64,000 nucleotides of DNA from Saprospiraceae bacterium (GCA_016714785.1 JADKCC010000037.1:1-64000), one strand, 5' to 3'. Shown: positions 38,567 through 48,652, numbered from the stretch's first letter. Notes: generated from the letters alone by a model not told the origin. Numbers and translations: made by a program.

Positions 38567-41335
38567 ATGTTACGTCTCCTTATTGTACTTAGTTTTCTCT
38601 TTTTATCTATTGCACTTTCCGCTCAAAAATATACCCTTAAAGGTATTGTAAAAGATGTTGAAAATAATAATTTGATCGGTGCTGTAGCCGTGTTATTGAA
38701 TCCTGTGGACTCGGTTATGTTGGGATTTGCAGCCACCGAAACCAATGGTAGTTTTATGATCGAAGATTTGGCAAAGGGTAAATATAATTTGCAAATAACA
38801 TATATCGGGTACGGAACTATTCAACGACTCATCGAGCTGTCTGGTAGTGAAAGGATAATGGATTTAGGCATAATAAAAATGAATGAAGAAGGTAAGATGC
38901 TAGATGCGGTGACAATTTCAGCAGAGTATGTACCCATTAAAGTGACCAAAGATACACTAGAATTTAATGCTGATGCTTTCAAAACGCAACCCAATGCAGT
39001 GGTAGAAGATTTGTTAAAAAGACTACCTGGTGTAGAAGTAGATGCTGATGGTGTCATCAAGGTACAAGGAGAAGAAGTGAAGTCTGTGACTGTCGATGGA
39101 AAGGAGTTTTTCGGTAATGATCCTAAAATGGCAACTAAAAACTTACCAGCCAATGCCGTAAAAAAAGTACAAGTATTTGATAAAAAATCTAAATCTTCTG
39201 AATTTACTGGCATAGATGATGGTAATGATGAAAAAACTATCAACCTTGAACTCAAAGAAGATAAAAGAAATGGCTATTTTGGCAATGTGATGGCAGGATA
39301 TGGTACAGATAATAGATATGAAGGTAAAACCATGGTCAATAGGTTTAGCCCTAAAACACAGTTATCTTTTCTAGGTTCCCTGAATAATTTAAATAACTCT
39401 GGTGTCAATGTTAGTGATTTTTTAAGTATGACAGGAAGTCAAGGTGGTGGTGCTATGAGGGCTATAAATGCCAATTCTGGCGTACCACTTACATTTGGTC
39501 AAAACAATGTAGGAGACACAGAAAGTGTCACTGCCGGAATTAACTTAAATCAAAGTTTGGCTAATAAAAATAAATTGAGTTTCTCCTATTATTTGACACA
39601 AACCAAAACAGACCTTATCCAAAGCGGACTGACTAATTCTTTTTTGCCAAGCGGCGCCTTAATTTCCAACAATCAATATAATTCATTTTCAGAAGCACTA
39701 AATCATAATTTTAATACTACCTTCGATCTTCGTTTAGACTCCACTACCGAATTGACTTTGAGAGGGAGTTTAGGCCTAAAGGACAATGATGGCACAAGTG
39801 GTCAAATAGATACTACCAGAAATGCGGAAAGAATTATACTTAACTATAATGATCAGAGTAAGGGTAGTGAATCTAATTCCAATAACTATAATTTTACATT
39901 GAATATAAGAAAAAAACTAAACAAAATAGGTAGAACTGTCACACTTGATGGAAGCATAGGAGCTAATGAATCCGACAATATGAATAGACTCCTTAGCGAA
40001 GTTTATGGACGAGAATTGATGCTGAATAATGAGATATCAGTGTTTCAAGATCAAAATCAATTTACTGACAATAACAATTATTCATTTGGAGCAACTTATA
40101 CCGAGCCAATTGGCAATCAATTATTTGTCATATTGAATGGAAGTAGAAAAAATAATAAATCTGATATTATTAAAGACTTTTTAGAGTTGAATCCAGATGC
40201 CCTTACGATACCTGGAGTCTTGAATGAAGAACTGAGTCGTACTTTTGATAACCGATTTGTTTACAATACAGGTGGTGTCAATTTGAGAATGACCAAGGAA
40301 ACATATACAGCTAGTGCAGGGGTAGATTTTCAAAATTCTAATTTGCAAGGATTGCCAAGTGTGGGCGAAGAAATCAATAAACAATTTAATAATTTTTTGC
40401 CCAAAGCATCTTTAGAATTGGACAAGTTACGTATTAGAATGAATTACTCAACAGCTGTGAGAGAACCATCTATGGATCAACTGCAACCTGTGATAGACAA
40501 TACAGATCCACTTAAAATATATAAAGGAAATCCAAGTCTGGTACCAGAATATAGGCATAACATGCGTATATCATACAATTTTTTTGATCAATTTAATTTC
40601 AGGAGTTTATTTGCCAATGTACGTTTAGGGCATACTAAAAATCGCATTACCACATCTACCATTCTTAACCCTGAAACTTCTGTGCGTACTCAAACTCCTG
40701 TAAACACTAAAGGAGAGTCCACGCTTGCAGGAAATATCAATTATAGTAGTCCATTAAACTTTATGAAGGCAAAATTTCGGACTGGAATCAATACCTCGTT
40801 GACAAGTGGTATTAACTTAATAAATGGAAAGGAGACCAACATCGATAGATGGAATAATGGATTGAACTTAACACTTGAGAATAAAAGTAAAAAAGTATTT
40901 GACGCATCCATTAGTGGTAGGTGGAGCTATAATAGTAATATCTATAAGGGTAACGAAGCTCAAAATACTAATTTTATTAATCAAACTTATGAAACTTACT
41001 TAGCCTTATTTGCTGGCAAAGGCTGGACGATTGATACTCGTATGGAGTATTACTTATACGATCAAGGATCTTTTGATGCTTCTACAAAAATCAAACTTTG
41101 GCAAGCATCAATCTCTAAAGGTTTTATGGACAATAAATTGACCGCAAAATTGAGGATATTTGACATATTAAATCAAAACCAAGGCGTATCCAGATCAGCA
41201 TCAGATTTAGATATTTCAGAAACCGTGTCCAATACCATTGGAAGGTATTTTATGCTCAATCTTACATACACGCTCAATGCATTAGGAAGTCCTACCACAG
41301 GAAATACGCCTCCACATCATGTAATCATGAGGTAA
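38567..41335 (+). CDS. TonB-receptor-like outer-membrane beta-barrel protein
   Basis: 922 residues. Signal peptide, then a carboxypeptidase-like regulatory domain (YTLKGIVKDVENNNLIGAVA). Next is a plug-like region (DTLEFNADAFKTQPNAVVED; LLKRLPGVEVDADGVIKVQG) and a long barrel rich in Asn (GNPSLVPEYRHNMRISYNFF is the typical outer_membrane_beta-barrel family stretch). The C-terminal strand runs GRYFMLNLTYTLNALG but is followed by a short Pro/Gly/His tail instead of ending in an aromatic residue. It forms an operon-like pair with the GLPGLI gene. Substrate unknown; possibly protein or peptide handling rather than sugar, as no SusD follows. Confidence 0.9.
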   Translation: MLRLLIVLSFLFLSIALSAQKYTLKGIVKDVENNNLIGAVAVLLNPVDSVMLGFAATETNGSFMIEDLAKGKYNLQITYIGYGTIQRLIELSGSERIMDLGIIKMNEEGKMLDAVTISAEYVPIKVTKDTLEFNADAFKTQPNAVVEDLLKRLPGVEVDADGVIKVQGEEVKSVTVDGKEFFGNDPKMATKNLPANAVKKVQVFDKKSKSSEFTGIDDGNDEKTINLELKEDKRNGYFGNVMAGYGTDNRYEGKTMVNRFSPKTQLSFLGSLNNLNNSGVNVSDFLSMTGSQGGGAMRAINANSGVPLTFGQNNVGDTESVTAGINLNQSLANKNKLSFSYYLTQTKTDLIQSGLTNSFLPSGALISNNQYNSFSEALNHNFNTTFDLRLDSTTELTLRGSLGLKDNDGTSGQIDTTRNAERIILNYNDQSKGSESNSNNYNFTLNIRKKLNKIGRTVTLDGSIGANESDNMNRLLSEVYGRELMLNNEISVFQDQNQFTDNNNYSFGATYTEPIGNQLFVILNGSRKNNKSDIIKDFLELNPDALTIPGVLNEELSRTFDNRFVYNTGGVNLRMTKETYTASAGVDFQNSNLQGLPSVGEEINKQFNNFLPKASLELDKLRIRMNYSTAVREPSMDQLQPVIDNTDPLKIYKGNPSLVPEYRHNMRISYNFFDQFNFRSLFANVRLGHTKNRITTSTILNPETSVRTQTPVNTKGESTLAGNINYSSPLNFMKAKFRTGINTSLTSGINLINGKETNIDRWNNGLNLTLENKSKKVFDASISGRWSYNSNIYKGNEAQNTNFINQTYETYLALFAGKGWTIDTRMEYYLYDQGSFDASTKIKLWQASISKGFMDNKLTAKLRIFDILNQNQGVSRSASDLDISETVSNTIGRYFMLNLTYTLNALGSPTTGNTPPHHVIMR

Positions 41336-41412
41336 TACAATGTTTGACAAGTTGGGGAAGTGTATTTTTTATTTATGAGTCCCTATTGGGTACTATATTG
41401 TCTTAAGTAAAA

Positions 41413-41811
41413 TTACTTAAAGCAATACTTTATAATGTCATGATTAGTGATGATGCCCGCTAGTTGGTCACCATCAAGTATTGGAATTGAGTGAACTTGA
41501 TTGGACAAAAATATATCCGCTGCTAATCCAATAGTGTCTTCGGTATCCAGTGTTATAGGGTCTTCTGTCATAATATCTGAAGCCAAAATATGATTTCTTT
41601 GAGGCAACTCTCCTTTTGCCACAGAACCTTTATAAATTTTAAGCAAATCATTTTTACTGATAATACCCATTAATTTTTCATTTTCTACTACCAAGATGTG
41701 ATGAATAGGAAAAGCATCAAACACTTCTTCTACTTTCAACATGGTATCGCTCGGAGAAACATAAATTATTTTAGATGTCTTGATTCTTTTGACAGGAATT
41801 TCGGTATTCAT
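41413..41811 (-). CDS. CBS-domain pair protein
   Basis: 132 residues consisting of two CBS motifs. The first is around IYVSPSDTMLKVEEVFDAFP and HHILVVENEKLMGIISKNDL, the second around TEDPITLDTEDTIGLAADIF and VHSIPILDGDQLAGIITNHD. Such stand-alone pairs bind adenine nucleotides and act as cytoplasmic sensors. No partner enzyme is adjacent. It is convergent with the preceding barrel gene. Confidence 0.93.
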   Translation of the reverse strand: MNTEIPVKRIKTSKIIYVSPSDTMLKVEEVFDAFPIHHILVVENEKLMGIISKNDLLKIYKGSVAKGELPQRNHILASDIMTEDPITLDTEDTIGLAADIFLSNQVHSIPILDGDQLAGIITNHDIIKYCFK

Positions 41812-41970
41812 ATTTTATTATTTTGGTATAAAATTAGTTCTAAATGGAAACGTGAAATATGATAACAATCACTGCGTGTGGTGATAAAAAGTATTCATAC
41901 TTAATGTGAATTTTAAAAGAGTTTGAAAATATTATTTTTTTTTAAATAGCGTTTATTGGTTAATTTATGA

Positions 41971-41978
41971 TACCTTTG
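41971..41978 (+). promoter_or_regulatory. Candidate -7 box upstream of the TPP riboswitch
   Basis: TACCTTTG lies about 12 nt before the riboswitch begins, so the transcript would start almost at its 5' edge. No TTTG at the ideal distance. Confidence 0.6.
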
Positions 41979-41989
41979 TAATTCCTAAT

Positions 41990-42065
41990 TTGGGGTGCTT
42001 GAGTGATAGCTCAGGCTGAGATCATACCCATTGAACCTGCTCAGATAATGCTGAGAAGGGAAACA
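41990..42065 (+). promoter_or_regulatory. TPP (THI-box) riboswitch
   Basis: The conserved THI-box elements appear in order: GGGGTGC, a variable hairpin (TTGAGTGATAGCTCA), GGCTGAGATCATACCC, TTGAACCTG, CAGATAATGCTGAGAAGGG and AAACA. It lies about 55 nt upstream of the ATG of a TonB receptor. It senses thiamine pyrophosphate and should lower expression of the receptor when thiamine is plentiful. No strong terminator stem follows, so control at translation start is more likely. Confidence 0.95.
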
Positions 42066-42120
42066 AATATCAGAATCAAGTATCTCATTAGGATTTTAAT
42101 TAATATGTAAAGTATTTAAA

Positions 42121-44580
42121 ATGAGATATTTTTTTACATTAATAGGTATTCTGTTTTTTGATTTTTTTTCATTTTCCCAGCATACTATCGCTGGTGTAGT
42201 AACCAATGAAAAAGGTGAAAAATTATCATTTGCCACCGTTTTTTTAGAAGGTACCCAATTTGCTGCATCTACTGATGACCGTGGTTATTATAGTATCATT
42301 AATGTTCCCAAAGGTAGTTATTCACTCAAAGCTACATTTATTGGATATAAAGCCATCATAAATGACATCCATGTTAGTTCAGATTTGAGATACAATATTG
42401 TGTTAGATGGAGAAATATACAATTTGGATCAGGTAGAAATACAAGCCAATCGTGTTAAGAGTAATGCTCCGTTTTCTAATCAAATCATCCATAAAAATAC
42501 ACTACAAAAAGAAAATTTGGGACAAGATGTACCTTTCTTATTGCAATGGACTCCTTCTATGTTGGTAACATCAGATGCTGGTACGGGCATAGGCTATACA
42601 GGATTAAGGCTACGAGGTTCAGATCAGACAAGGATCAATGTGACCATCAACGGTGTTCCACTGAACGATGCTGAATCTCATAATGTGTTCTGGGTTGATC
42701 TTCCCGATATGATGAGTTCTGTCAATAATATTCAAATACAACGTGGCGTAGGAACATCTACCAATGGCGCCGGTGCTTTTGGTGGCACTATAAGTGTAAA
42801 CACCACTGATATCAGGGTGAAACCTTTCATTGATTTGGCGACTACCTATGGCGATTATAATACCAGAAAACTGAATATAAACTTAGGTACAGGACTTATT
42901 AATAATCGATATGTCATAGATGGGAGATATAGTATTATAAAGTCAGATGGATATGTAGATAGAGCAACCGCTGATCTTCAAAGTTTTGCCTTTTCAGCAG
43001 CAAGGATTACAGCAAAATCATCCCTAAAGCTGAACATTTTGCAAGGCAAAGAAATCACGTATCAATCATGGTACGGTGTACCACAAGTTAAAGTAGAAGG
43101 GAATCAAACACAACTTTTAGATCATTATTATAGAAATTTAGGTAGTATTTACTTAAATGCTGCCGATTCATCCAATCTTTTTGGTTCAGGTAGGAGCTAT
43201 AATTATTACACTTATCCAAACCAAGTGGACAACTACAAACAAACACATTTTCAATTGATCCACGCTTTGTCTTTGAACCAACAGGTAAAAACGAAATCGA
43301 CCCTTTACTTTACAAAAGGAAGAGGCTACTTTGAAGAGTTTAAGTTCAATGATAGACTTGAAAAGTATCAACTTGACAATATAGTGGATTCTATTGGTAA
43401 TGAAATTGATAGATCAAATATCGTTCGACGCAGATGGTTGGACAACGATTTACTTGGTGTTATATTAGATGCGGAGTATTTTTTAAATAAACAATGGACC
43501 TTTCAATCTGGCGTAGCTGCCAATCAGTATATAGGTGACCATTTTGGATATGTTATATATTCTTCAGTGCATTCTAAAGCATTGGACAATACAAGGAAAT
43601 ATTATGATAATACGGGTAATAAAAGTGATCTGTCTGCATATTTTCGAGCATTGTTTGATGTCAGTGATAAATGGAGCTTCCAAGGAGATATTCAATTACG
43701 CAAAGTGAATTATAAAGTATCTGGTTTAGACAATGATTTACGAAACATAGAAGTTGGGAGTGATTTTTTATTTTTCAACCCGAAATTTGGTGCTAGTTAT
43801 CAAATAGATAGAAAACAACAAACATATTTTTCAATGGCCATAGCGCATAAAGAACCTTCTCGTGGTGATTTTATCGATAATGCCTTTGGTGTAATACCCA
43901 AACCAGAAAAATTGTACAATTGGGAAACTGGTTATCGCTACTTTTCCGATAGAACAAGCGTTGAATGCAATGTGTATTATATGGTTTACAAGGATCAATT
44001 AGTACTTACTGGCGAACTGAACGATGTAGGAGCGACCATTAGGATCAATGTACCTGATAGTTACCGTTTGGGATGGGAATCATCAGTCAATCATCAAATA
44101 ACTAAAAAATGGGCTATCAGTGCCAATGCAACATTAAGTAAGAATAAAATCCATACATTCGATGAAATCATAGCGGACTATACCATAGATTTTGATAAGG
44201 TCAAGATCACCCACAAAAACAAGGACATCTCCTTTTCTCCGAGTTTTATTGGCGCCATGCAACTGCTTTACAAACCAACAGGGAATTTAGAGGCTGAATG
44301 GTCTGCAAAATATGTGGGCAAACAATATTTGGACAATACCAGTAACCAAAACCGATCTCTGTCGGCTTATAGTTACCAAAACTTGAGACTGGCCTATCAT
44401 ATTCCAAGTAAATATTGGAAGAATATGGATATCACCTTGATGCTAAACAACCTTTTTGACCAGAAGTATGCTTCCAATGGCTATACCTATAGTTATATTT
44501 ATGAGGCTACCATAACTGAAAACTTTGTATATCCACAAGCAGGGAGAAATTGGATGTTGGGATTGAAACTTGGGTTGTAA
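42121..44580 (+). CDS. TonB-dependent receptor under TPP riboswitch control (thiamine or precursor uptake)
   Basis: 819 residues. Signal peptide ending FFSFSQ, then a carboxypeptidase-like domain (TIAGVVTNEKGEKLSFATVF). The plug contains YTGLRLRGSDQTRINVTING, VPLNDAESHNVFWVDLPDMM and IQRGVGTSTNGAGAFGGTIS. A 22-strand-type barrel follows with the TonB-receptor wording YANNLFDQKYAS near the end and a final GRNWMLGLKLGL strand. The riboswitch directly upstream argues that it carries thiamine, thiamine phosphates or a pyrimidine/thiazole precursor across the outer membrane. Riboswitch-controlled receptors of this kind are known in Bacteroides. No inner-membrane transporter or thi gene is next to it. 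Confidence 0.9.
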   Translation: MRYFFTLIGILFFDFFSFSQHTIAGVVTNEKGEKLSFATVFLEGTQFAASTDDRGYYSIINVPKGSYSLKATFIGYKAIINDIHVSSDLRYNIVLDGEIYNLDQVEIQANRVKSNAPFSNQIIHKNTLQKENLGQDVPFLLQWTPSMLVTSDAGTGIGYTGLRLRGSDQTRINVTINGVPLNDAESHNVFWVDLPDMMSSVNNIQIQRGVGTSTNGAGAFGGTISVNTTDIRVKPFIDLATTYGDYNTRKLNINLGTGLINNRYVIDGRYSIIKSDGYVDRATADLQSFAFSAARITAKSSLKLNILQGKEITYQSWYGVPQVKVEGNQTQLLDHYYRNLGSIYLNAADSSNLFGSGRSYNYYTYPNQVDNYKQTHFQLIHALSLNQQVKTKSTLYFTKGRGYFEEFKFNDRLEKYQLDNIVDSIGNEIDRSNIVRRRWLDNDLLGVILDAEYFLNKQWTFQSGVAANQYIGDHFGYVIYSSVHSKALDNTRKYYDNTGNKSDLSAYFRALFDVSDKWSFQGDIQLRKVNYKVSGLDNDLRNIEVGSDFLFFNPKFGASYQIDRKQQTYFSMAIAHKEPSRGDFIDNAFGVIPKPEKLYNWETGYRYFSDRTSVECNVYYMVYKDQLVLTGELNDVGATIRINVPDSYRLGWESSVNHQITKKWAISANATLSKNKIHTFDEIIADYTIDFDKVKITHKNKDISFSPSFIGAMQLLYKPTGNLEAEWSAKYVGKQYLDNTSNQNRSLSAYSYQNLRLAYHIPSKYWKNMDITLMLNNLFDQKYASNGYTYSYIYEATITENFVYPQAGRNWMLGLKLGL

Positions 44581-44668
44581 TTGTATAGGGTAGGGAAGTT
44601 GCTTTAATGACACCGTAGTAGGTGTAATACGTAAAATACTGGAATAGTTTTTTCCAATACTTTAAAAT

Positions 44669-44788
44669 CTACTTTGTCAAATTAGTATTTTCAAAAATAT
44701 GAGACTAAAAAGGGTTTTCTCAGTCGCTAAAGCTCCATCGAAATGACATTGTGTTATAGTTTAAGTGGGAGATAAAGAGAGTTCGGTC
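44669..44788. repeat. Dispersed repeat, copy A
   Basis: About 115 bp running from ACTTTGTCAAATTAGTATTT to GATAAAGAGAGTTCGG. It is nearly identical to copy B at 47338-47458, in the same orientation, including a central TCAGTCGCTAAAGCTCCATC. The two copies flank the secreted-protein gene at 45036-47243. Confidence 0.88.
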
Positions 44789-44977
44789 ATATTGGGCTGG
44801 TATTTTGATTTGATTATCATTTCAAAACTGCCTGGATGTTTCAAAAATTATAAAACATATTAAAAATTATTGCCATTTATAAGTATTTGAAAGATAATCT
44901 TCTAATTTTTATAAGGGGATACACCCAAATTAATATATTTTTATCGTAAATAATATACTACCAATTAATAATATATA

Positions 44978-44985
44978 TACTTTTG
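44978..44985 (+). promoter_or_regulatory. Candidate -7 box for the secreted protein at 45036
   Basis: TACTTTTG, 50 nt upstream of the ATG. The upstream box is not evident. Confidence 0.5.
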
Positions 44986-45035
44986 TCGTAATATGTAGTT
45001 ATTTAATATTTTTTACTCACAAAAGTCTCGAAAGA

Positions 45036-47243
45036 ATGAAAACAAACATTTACGCTCGAATTTATTGGTTAGGAATTTTTTTCCTGATACAATCAGTATC
45101 TTTATTACAAGCAAAAGATGCGAAAAGTGCAGTTTCTTTTACCATTAATTGCCCTCCGAATGCTTACGTAAGCTGCCATGATGAATTATGGGATTTGTCT
45201 GCTTATGGCAATGCCACTTACACTATTAATTATCACACCTATAGTGCAGGCAATCCTACCGTTCAATACAATCTAAACAGTTGTAACGCAGGAACCATCA
45301 CTCGTACATGGACTGTAGAAGATCCATATTGGAATTGGGTGAGTTGTACACAAACGATTTATGTATCTTCAGGAGGTAGTGGAGGACCATTGATAGATTG
45401 GCCAGAAGATATCGAACTTACAGGTTGCAACCCAAATACCAATCCATATCAATTGCCAGACCCCAATAATTATCCGACATGGGAAGGTGGAGATTGCAGT
45501 ATGTTAGGTCGATCTTATAGTGATATGCTTTTCACTGTCAATAGTCAGTGTAAAAAGATCATGCGTACTTGGAAAGTTTTGGACTGGTGCAATTTTTCAC
45601 CGAGCAATGGTTATGGTATTTATACAAAAGTTCAAATTATTTACATTGTCAATAATACAGCACCTGCATTTACATGCCCTGCTGAGATTACTGTGAATGC
45701 ATTCAATTGTAAAGATGCAGAACTTGTCACAGCGCCATTGACTATAGATCCAAGTGTATGTGGTGGCTATTATGAAATTATAAATAATTCAAAATATGCA
45801 AAGTCAAAAAGCAATAACATTTCTGGAATTTATCCTGTAGGAACACATAAGGTAACTTATACAGTGAAATATGGTTGTGGAAAGACAAAAACATGCACGA
45901 CCAATGTTGTTGTAAAAAATGCTTCTAGACCTACGCCTTACTGTATAGCACAACTGGTCACTACCTTAATGCCGGTAGATACCGATGGGGATGGAAAAAT
46001 AGACAATGGAATGGTAGAACTTTGGGCAAAGGATGTCAATAAAGGGAGTTATTCGTCTTGTGGATTTCATCCATTGAAGTTTTCATTTTCAAAAAATGTA
46101 GCTGAGACTTCCAAAACATTCACTTGTGCCAATGTGGGTTCAAATAAAGTACAAATGTGGGTGACTGATAGTAAAGGTGGACAAGAGTATTGCGAGGTAG
46201 AAGTCATCATTCAGAACAACGGAGCCAATATTCCAGATTGTAAACCCAAACCAGTTACACCCGTTGACCCTGTGTACAGCCAAAAAGGAAATGTTTTGAC
46301 ACTTACAGATACACCGCTTCATAATGCTGAAATTACGCTGAAGTACAAAGATCCTATCATCAAATATACTAGCACTTTTGATACGACGGAGACATTGGAG
46401 TTAGATTCTTTTATTAATCTTTCTGGGCATAAACTATACAGATACATTACGGTAAAAAAGATTACAGAGACCAAAGACTCCACTTTGCAATTCATCACCA
46501 AAAAAGTCAAAACTAATTTGGAAGGAAAATATTTATTGGATAGTCTTGCCCTAAAAGGAAAAGCTTTAGAGCTTTCGGCTACTTATAAAGATGATGCTCG
46601 AAAAAACATTGACAATAAAGATGTGGAATTATTGACCAAGTTTTTATTGGGCGATGTTACTTTTAGCAGTTACCATCAATATCTTGCATCAGATATCAAT
46701 GAAGATGGCAAGATTGATATAACTGACCAAAATTTATTAATGGAATTTGTAACAGGGACTACTTCTAGTTTACCAGGCATTTACCAATGGTATCTTTTGG
46801 ATAAAAAGGCAACTTATACGAAGCCAGAGGATGTGCTAAAACAAACTTTACCTTTGGTCGTAGCTTTAGATTCTTTAAAAGCTTTAAATCCTGCCGTAGA
46901 TTTTGTAGCCATCAAAAAGGGTAATATCTCGATAGATCCGGGTTCATTGCATGAAAACGTAGTAGAAAGTAGAAACAACGCTGATTTGACTGTAGATGTG
47001 AAAGCTTATCCCAATCCATTTACTGACTTTCTCACATTTGAGATTGCTTCTGACATAGATCAAGTAGCTGCTTTACGTATGTATAACGCTGCCGGGCAAG
47101 AAATATTACAACAAAATCATGTATTGCTCAAAGGTGTTAACGAAGTTAATGCCCAGTTGACACAAGATTACACAGGGTTGATTTTATATACTTGGACAAT
47201 AGGGTCACAACGCTATTCAGGCACTTTGTCACATGTGAAATAA
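45036..47243 (+). CDS. T9SS type A cargo protein with HYR-like and dockerin-like parts
   Basis: 735 residues. The signal peptide is followed by Cys-containing beta domains of HYR/immunoglobulin type (SFTINCPPNAYVSCHDELWD; FTCPAEITVNAFNCKDAELV; VGTHKVTYTVKYGCGKTKTC). A Ca-binding-like loop DTDGDGKIDNG lies near 318, and a dockerin-like helix-loop DINEDGKIDITDQNLLMEFV near 563. A type A sorting domain completes it (AYPNPFTDFLTFEIAS; AALRMYNAAGQEIL). The product should be a surface or released structural protein. No enzymatic site was seen. A dispersed repeat flanks the gene on both sides. Confidence 0.87.
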   Translation: MKTNIYARIYWLGIFFLIQSVSLLQAKDAKSAVSFTINCPPNAYVSCHDELWDLSAYGNATYTINYHTYSAGNPTVQYNLNSCNAGTITRTWTVEDPYWNWVSCTQTIYVSSGGSGGPLIDWPEDIELTGCNPNTNPYQLPDPNNYPTWEGGDCSMLGRSYSDMLFTVNSQCKKIMRTWKVLDWCNFSPSNGYGIYTKVQIIYIVNNTAPAFTCPAEITVNAFNCKDAELVTAPLTIDPSVCGGYYEIINNSKYAKSKSNNISGIYPVGTHKVTYTVKYGCGKTKTCTTNVVVKNASRPTPYCIAQLVTTLMPVDTDGDGKIDNGMVELWAKDVNKGSYSSCGFHPLKFSFSKNVAETSKTFTCANVGSNKVQMWVTDSKGGQEYCEVEVIIQNNGANIPDCKPKPVTPVDPVYSQKGNVLTLTDTPLHNAEITLKYKDPIIKYTSTFDTTETLELDSFINLSGHKLYRYITVKKITETKDSTLQFITKKVKTNLEGKYLLDSLALKGKALELSATYKDDARKNIDNKDVELLTKFLLGDVTFSSYHQYLASDINEDGKIDITDQNLLMEFVTGTTSSLPGIYQWYLLDKKATYTKPEDVLKQTLPLVVALDSLKALNPAVDFVAIKKGNISIDPGSLHENVVESRNNADLTVDVKAYPNPFTDFLTFEIASDIDQVAALRMYNAAGQEILQQNHVLLKGVNEVNAQLTQDYTGLILYTWTIGSQRYSGTLSHVK

Positions 47244-47282
47244 CAGATTAGTTATAAAGATATTTCTTATTTCCCCTTGCGA

Positions 47283-47316
47283 AGCCTCATTGCATTCTTG
47301 TAGTGAGGCTTTTTAT
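47283..47316 (+). terminator. Terminator of the secreted-protein gene
   Basis: AGCCTCA (47283-47289) pairs with TGAGGCT (47304-47310), followed by five T, about 40 bp past the stop codon. Confidence 0.8.
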
Positions 47317-47337
47317 ATGTCTTGGAATTATTTAGTT

Positions 47338-47458
47338 CTGCTTTGTCAAATGAGTATTTTCAAAAATATGAGACTAAATAGGGGTTTCTCAGTCGCTAAA
47401 GCTCCATCGAAATGACATTGTGTTATAGTTTAAGTGGAAGATAAAGGGAGTTCGGCAA
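47338..47458. repeat. Dispersed repeat, copy B
   Basis: Matches copy A at 44669-44788 with few differences over about 115 bp. The copy continues into a long hairpin (47440-47476) that copy A has only in degraded half form. Confidence 0.88.
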
Positions 47459-47476
47459 TGCCGAACTCCCTTTATC
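47440..47476. repeat. 17-bp perfect hairpin at the end of repeat copy B
   Basis: GATAAAGGGAGTTCGGC (47440-47456) is exactly complementary to 47460-47476 with a 3-nt AAT loop. A related but imperfect stem with AGGGAG and CTCCCT arms occurs near 55957-55995. The remaining bases to 47632 hold no gene. Confidence 0.85.
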
Positions 47477-47632
47477 TCATACATTTCTTCATCAGACTTT
47501 GTCATTTCGAATCACAGAGTGGTGACAAAACTTTTTAATTCAAATAGGTCAAAGTAGCATTAGTTGGGCTAGTTTTAGGTTTTTTTTTTAAATCCATTTT
47601 AATTGGCCTAAAACCGTCATTAGTATAGACCG

Positions 47633-48652
47633 CTAAAGAGCCAACAGAAACTGCATGGTATCAACACCGTCTGCATAAGTATCAATACTTGGACATTGGG
47701 TGTTTCCAAATGCTACAATTTCTACATTAGGTATAGGCTGCTGACTGACCACGCATTGTATGTCATTTTGATTATTATTAATCCATTTTGCCAATTCATT
47801 AATATCGGTATAATATTCATAATGGAGACTTCCTATTCGTGAAATGATAGCGGGAGATTCTTTGATAATGATAAGGTCATTTTGCAGAAAGGGCTCTTTA
47901 TTTAGGAGGTTAAGTGCCACATTATAATCGTAGTTGTTTTTGTATTTATTATGATGAATGGTGTCATTATAGGGGATAAAAGCATCAAAAAGCTTTGTAA
48001 TATCATAACCTTTTGGCACAAAAATTTTACTTACGTTGCGACATCCGAGACCAAAGTAGCTAAATACATCTGCAGCTAGTTTGTACAAATCTTCCATACT
48101 TTCATGGTCATGGATTACCGCTATACTATTTCTGTTCTGTCGGATGATGTGTGGTATATCCTTGAAATAATACGCAAAGTGTTTGGCCGTACTATTGCTT
48201 CCAGTGGCGATGGCAGCATCATAATCCTTGAGCTTTTCTACAAAAACAAAATATTGCATAGCATCAGGATGAATTGCAATAATTTGATCAATCATATACT
48301 GTATTAAAACACTATCTTTATCAGATAATTTAATGATTGACCTATGTCCAGTAAGGTAGCAGCACAGCACATCATGAAATCCAACCAATGGAATATTGCC
48401 TGCAAGGATAAGTCCTATATTTTTCTGTTGTATTTGGTCATCTAAATGGTATTTTGTCACCATGATTTGCAATGATTCCTCAGTTAAAAACGCATCGCGT
48501 ACCGCTTGGAGTGCTAACTTTATGTTGCTCACCGTAAACCAAGGATTAGCTATTTGCGCCTTTTCGATTACTTCAATTATTGCTTGTCCATTCAGATCAT
48601 TAAGCATTTTGCCTAGTTTGATCAAGCTATCTACTCTTTGTTTAAGGTTCAT
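47633..48652 (-). CDS. Acyl-CoA reductase (LuxC family)
   Basis: 339 residues, about 140 shorter than LuxC of luminous bacteria but normal for the Bacteroidota branch. An aldehyde-dehydrogenase-like fold is seen: KNIGLILAGNIPLVGFHDVL near 77-96, RSIIKLSDKDS for the cofactor region, IATGSNSTAKHFAYYF near 148-163, and the catalytic Cys in YFGLGCRNVSKIFVPKGYD near 202. LuxC-type enzymes reduce acyl groups to aldehydes with NADPH. No lux-like partners lie beside it, so the physiological acyl chain is unknown. Confidence 0.9.
   Translation of the reverse strand: MNLKQRVDSLIKLGKMLNDLNGQAIIEVIEKAQIANPWFTVSNIKLALQAVRDAFLTEESLQIMVTKYHLDDQIQQKNIGLILAGNIPLVGFHDVLCCYLTGHRSIIKLSDKDSVLIQYMIDQIIAIHPDAMQYFVFVEKLKDYDAAIATGSNSTAKHFAYYFKDIPHIIRQNRNSIAVIHDHESMEDLYKLAADVFSYFGLGCRNVSKIFVPKGYDITKLFDAFIPYNDTIHHNKYKNNYDYNVALNLLNKEPFLQNDLIIIKESPAIISRIGSLHYEYYTDINELAKWINNNQNDIQCVVSQQPIPNVEIVAFGNTQCPSIDTYADGVDTMQFLLAL

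Larger units (their letters stand above)
44581..45035. other. Intergenic stretch holding dispersed-repeat copy A and a promoter
   Basis: No gene. It contains repeat copy A (44669-44788) and, at 44978-44985, TACTTTTG as a -7 candidate for the following secreted-protein gene. Confidence 0.65.
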
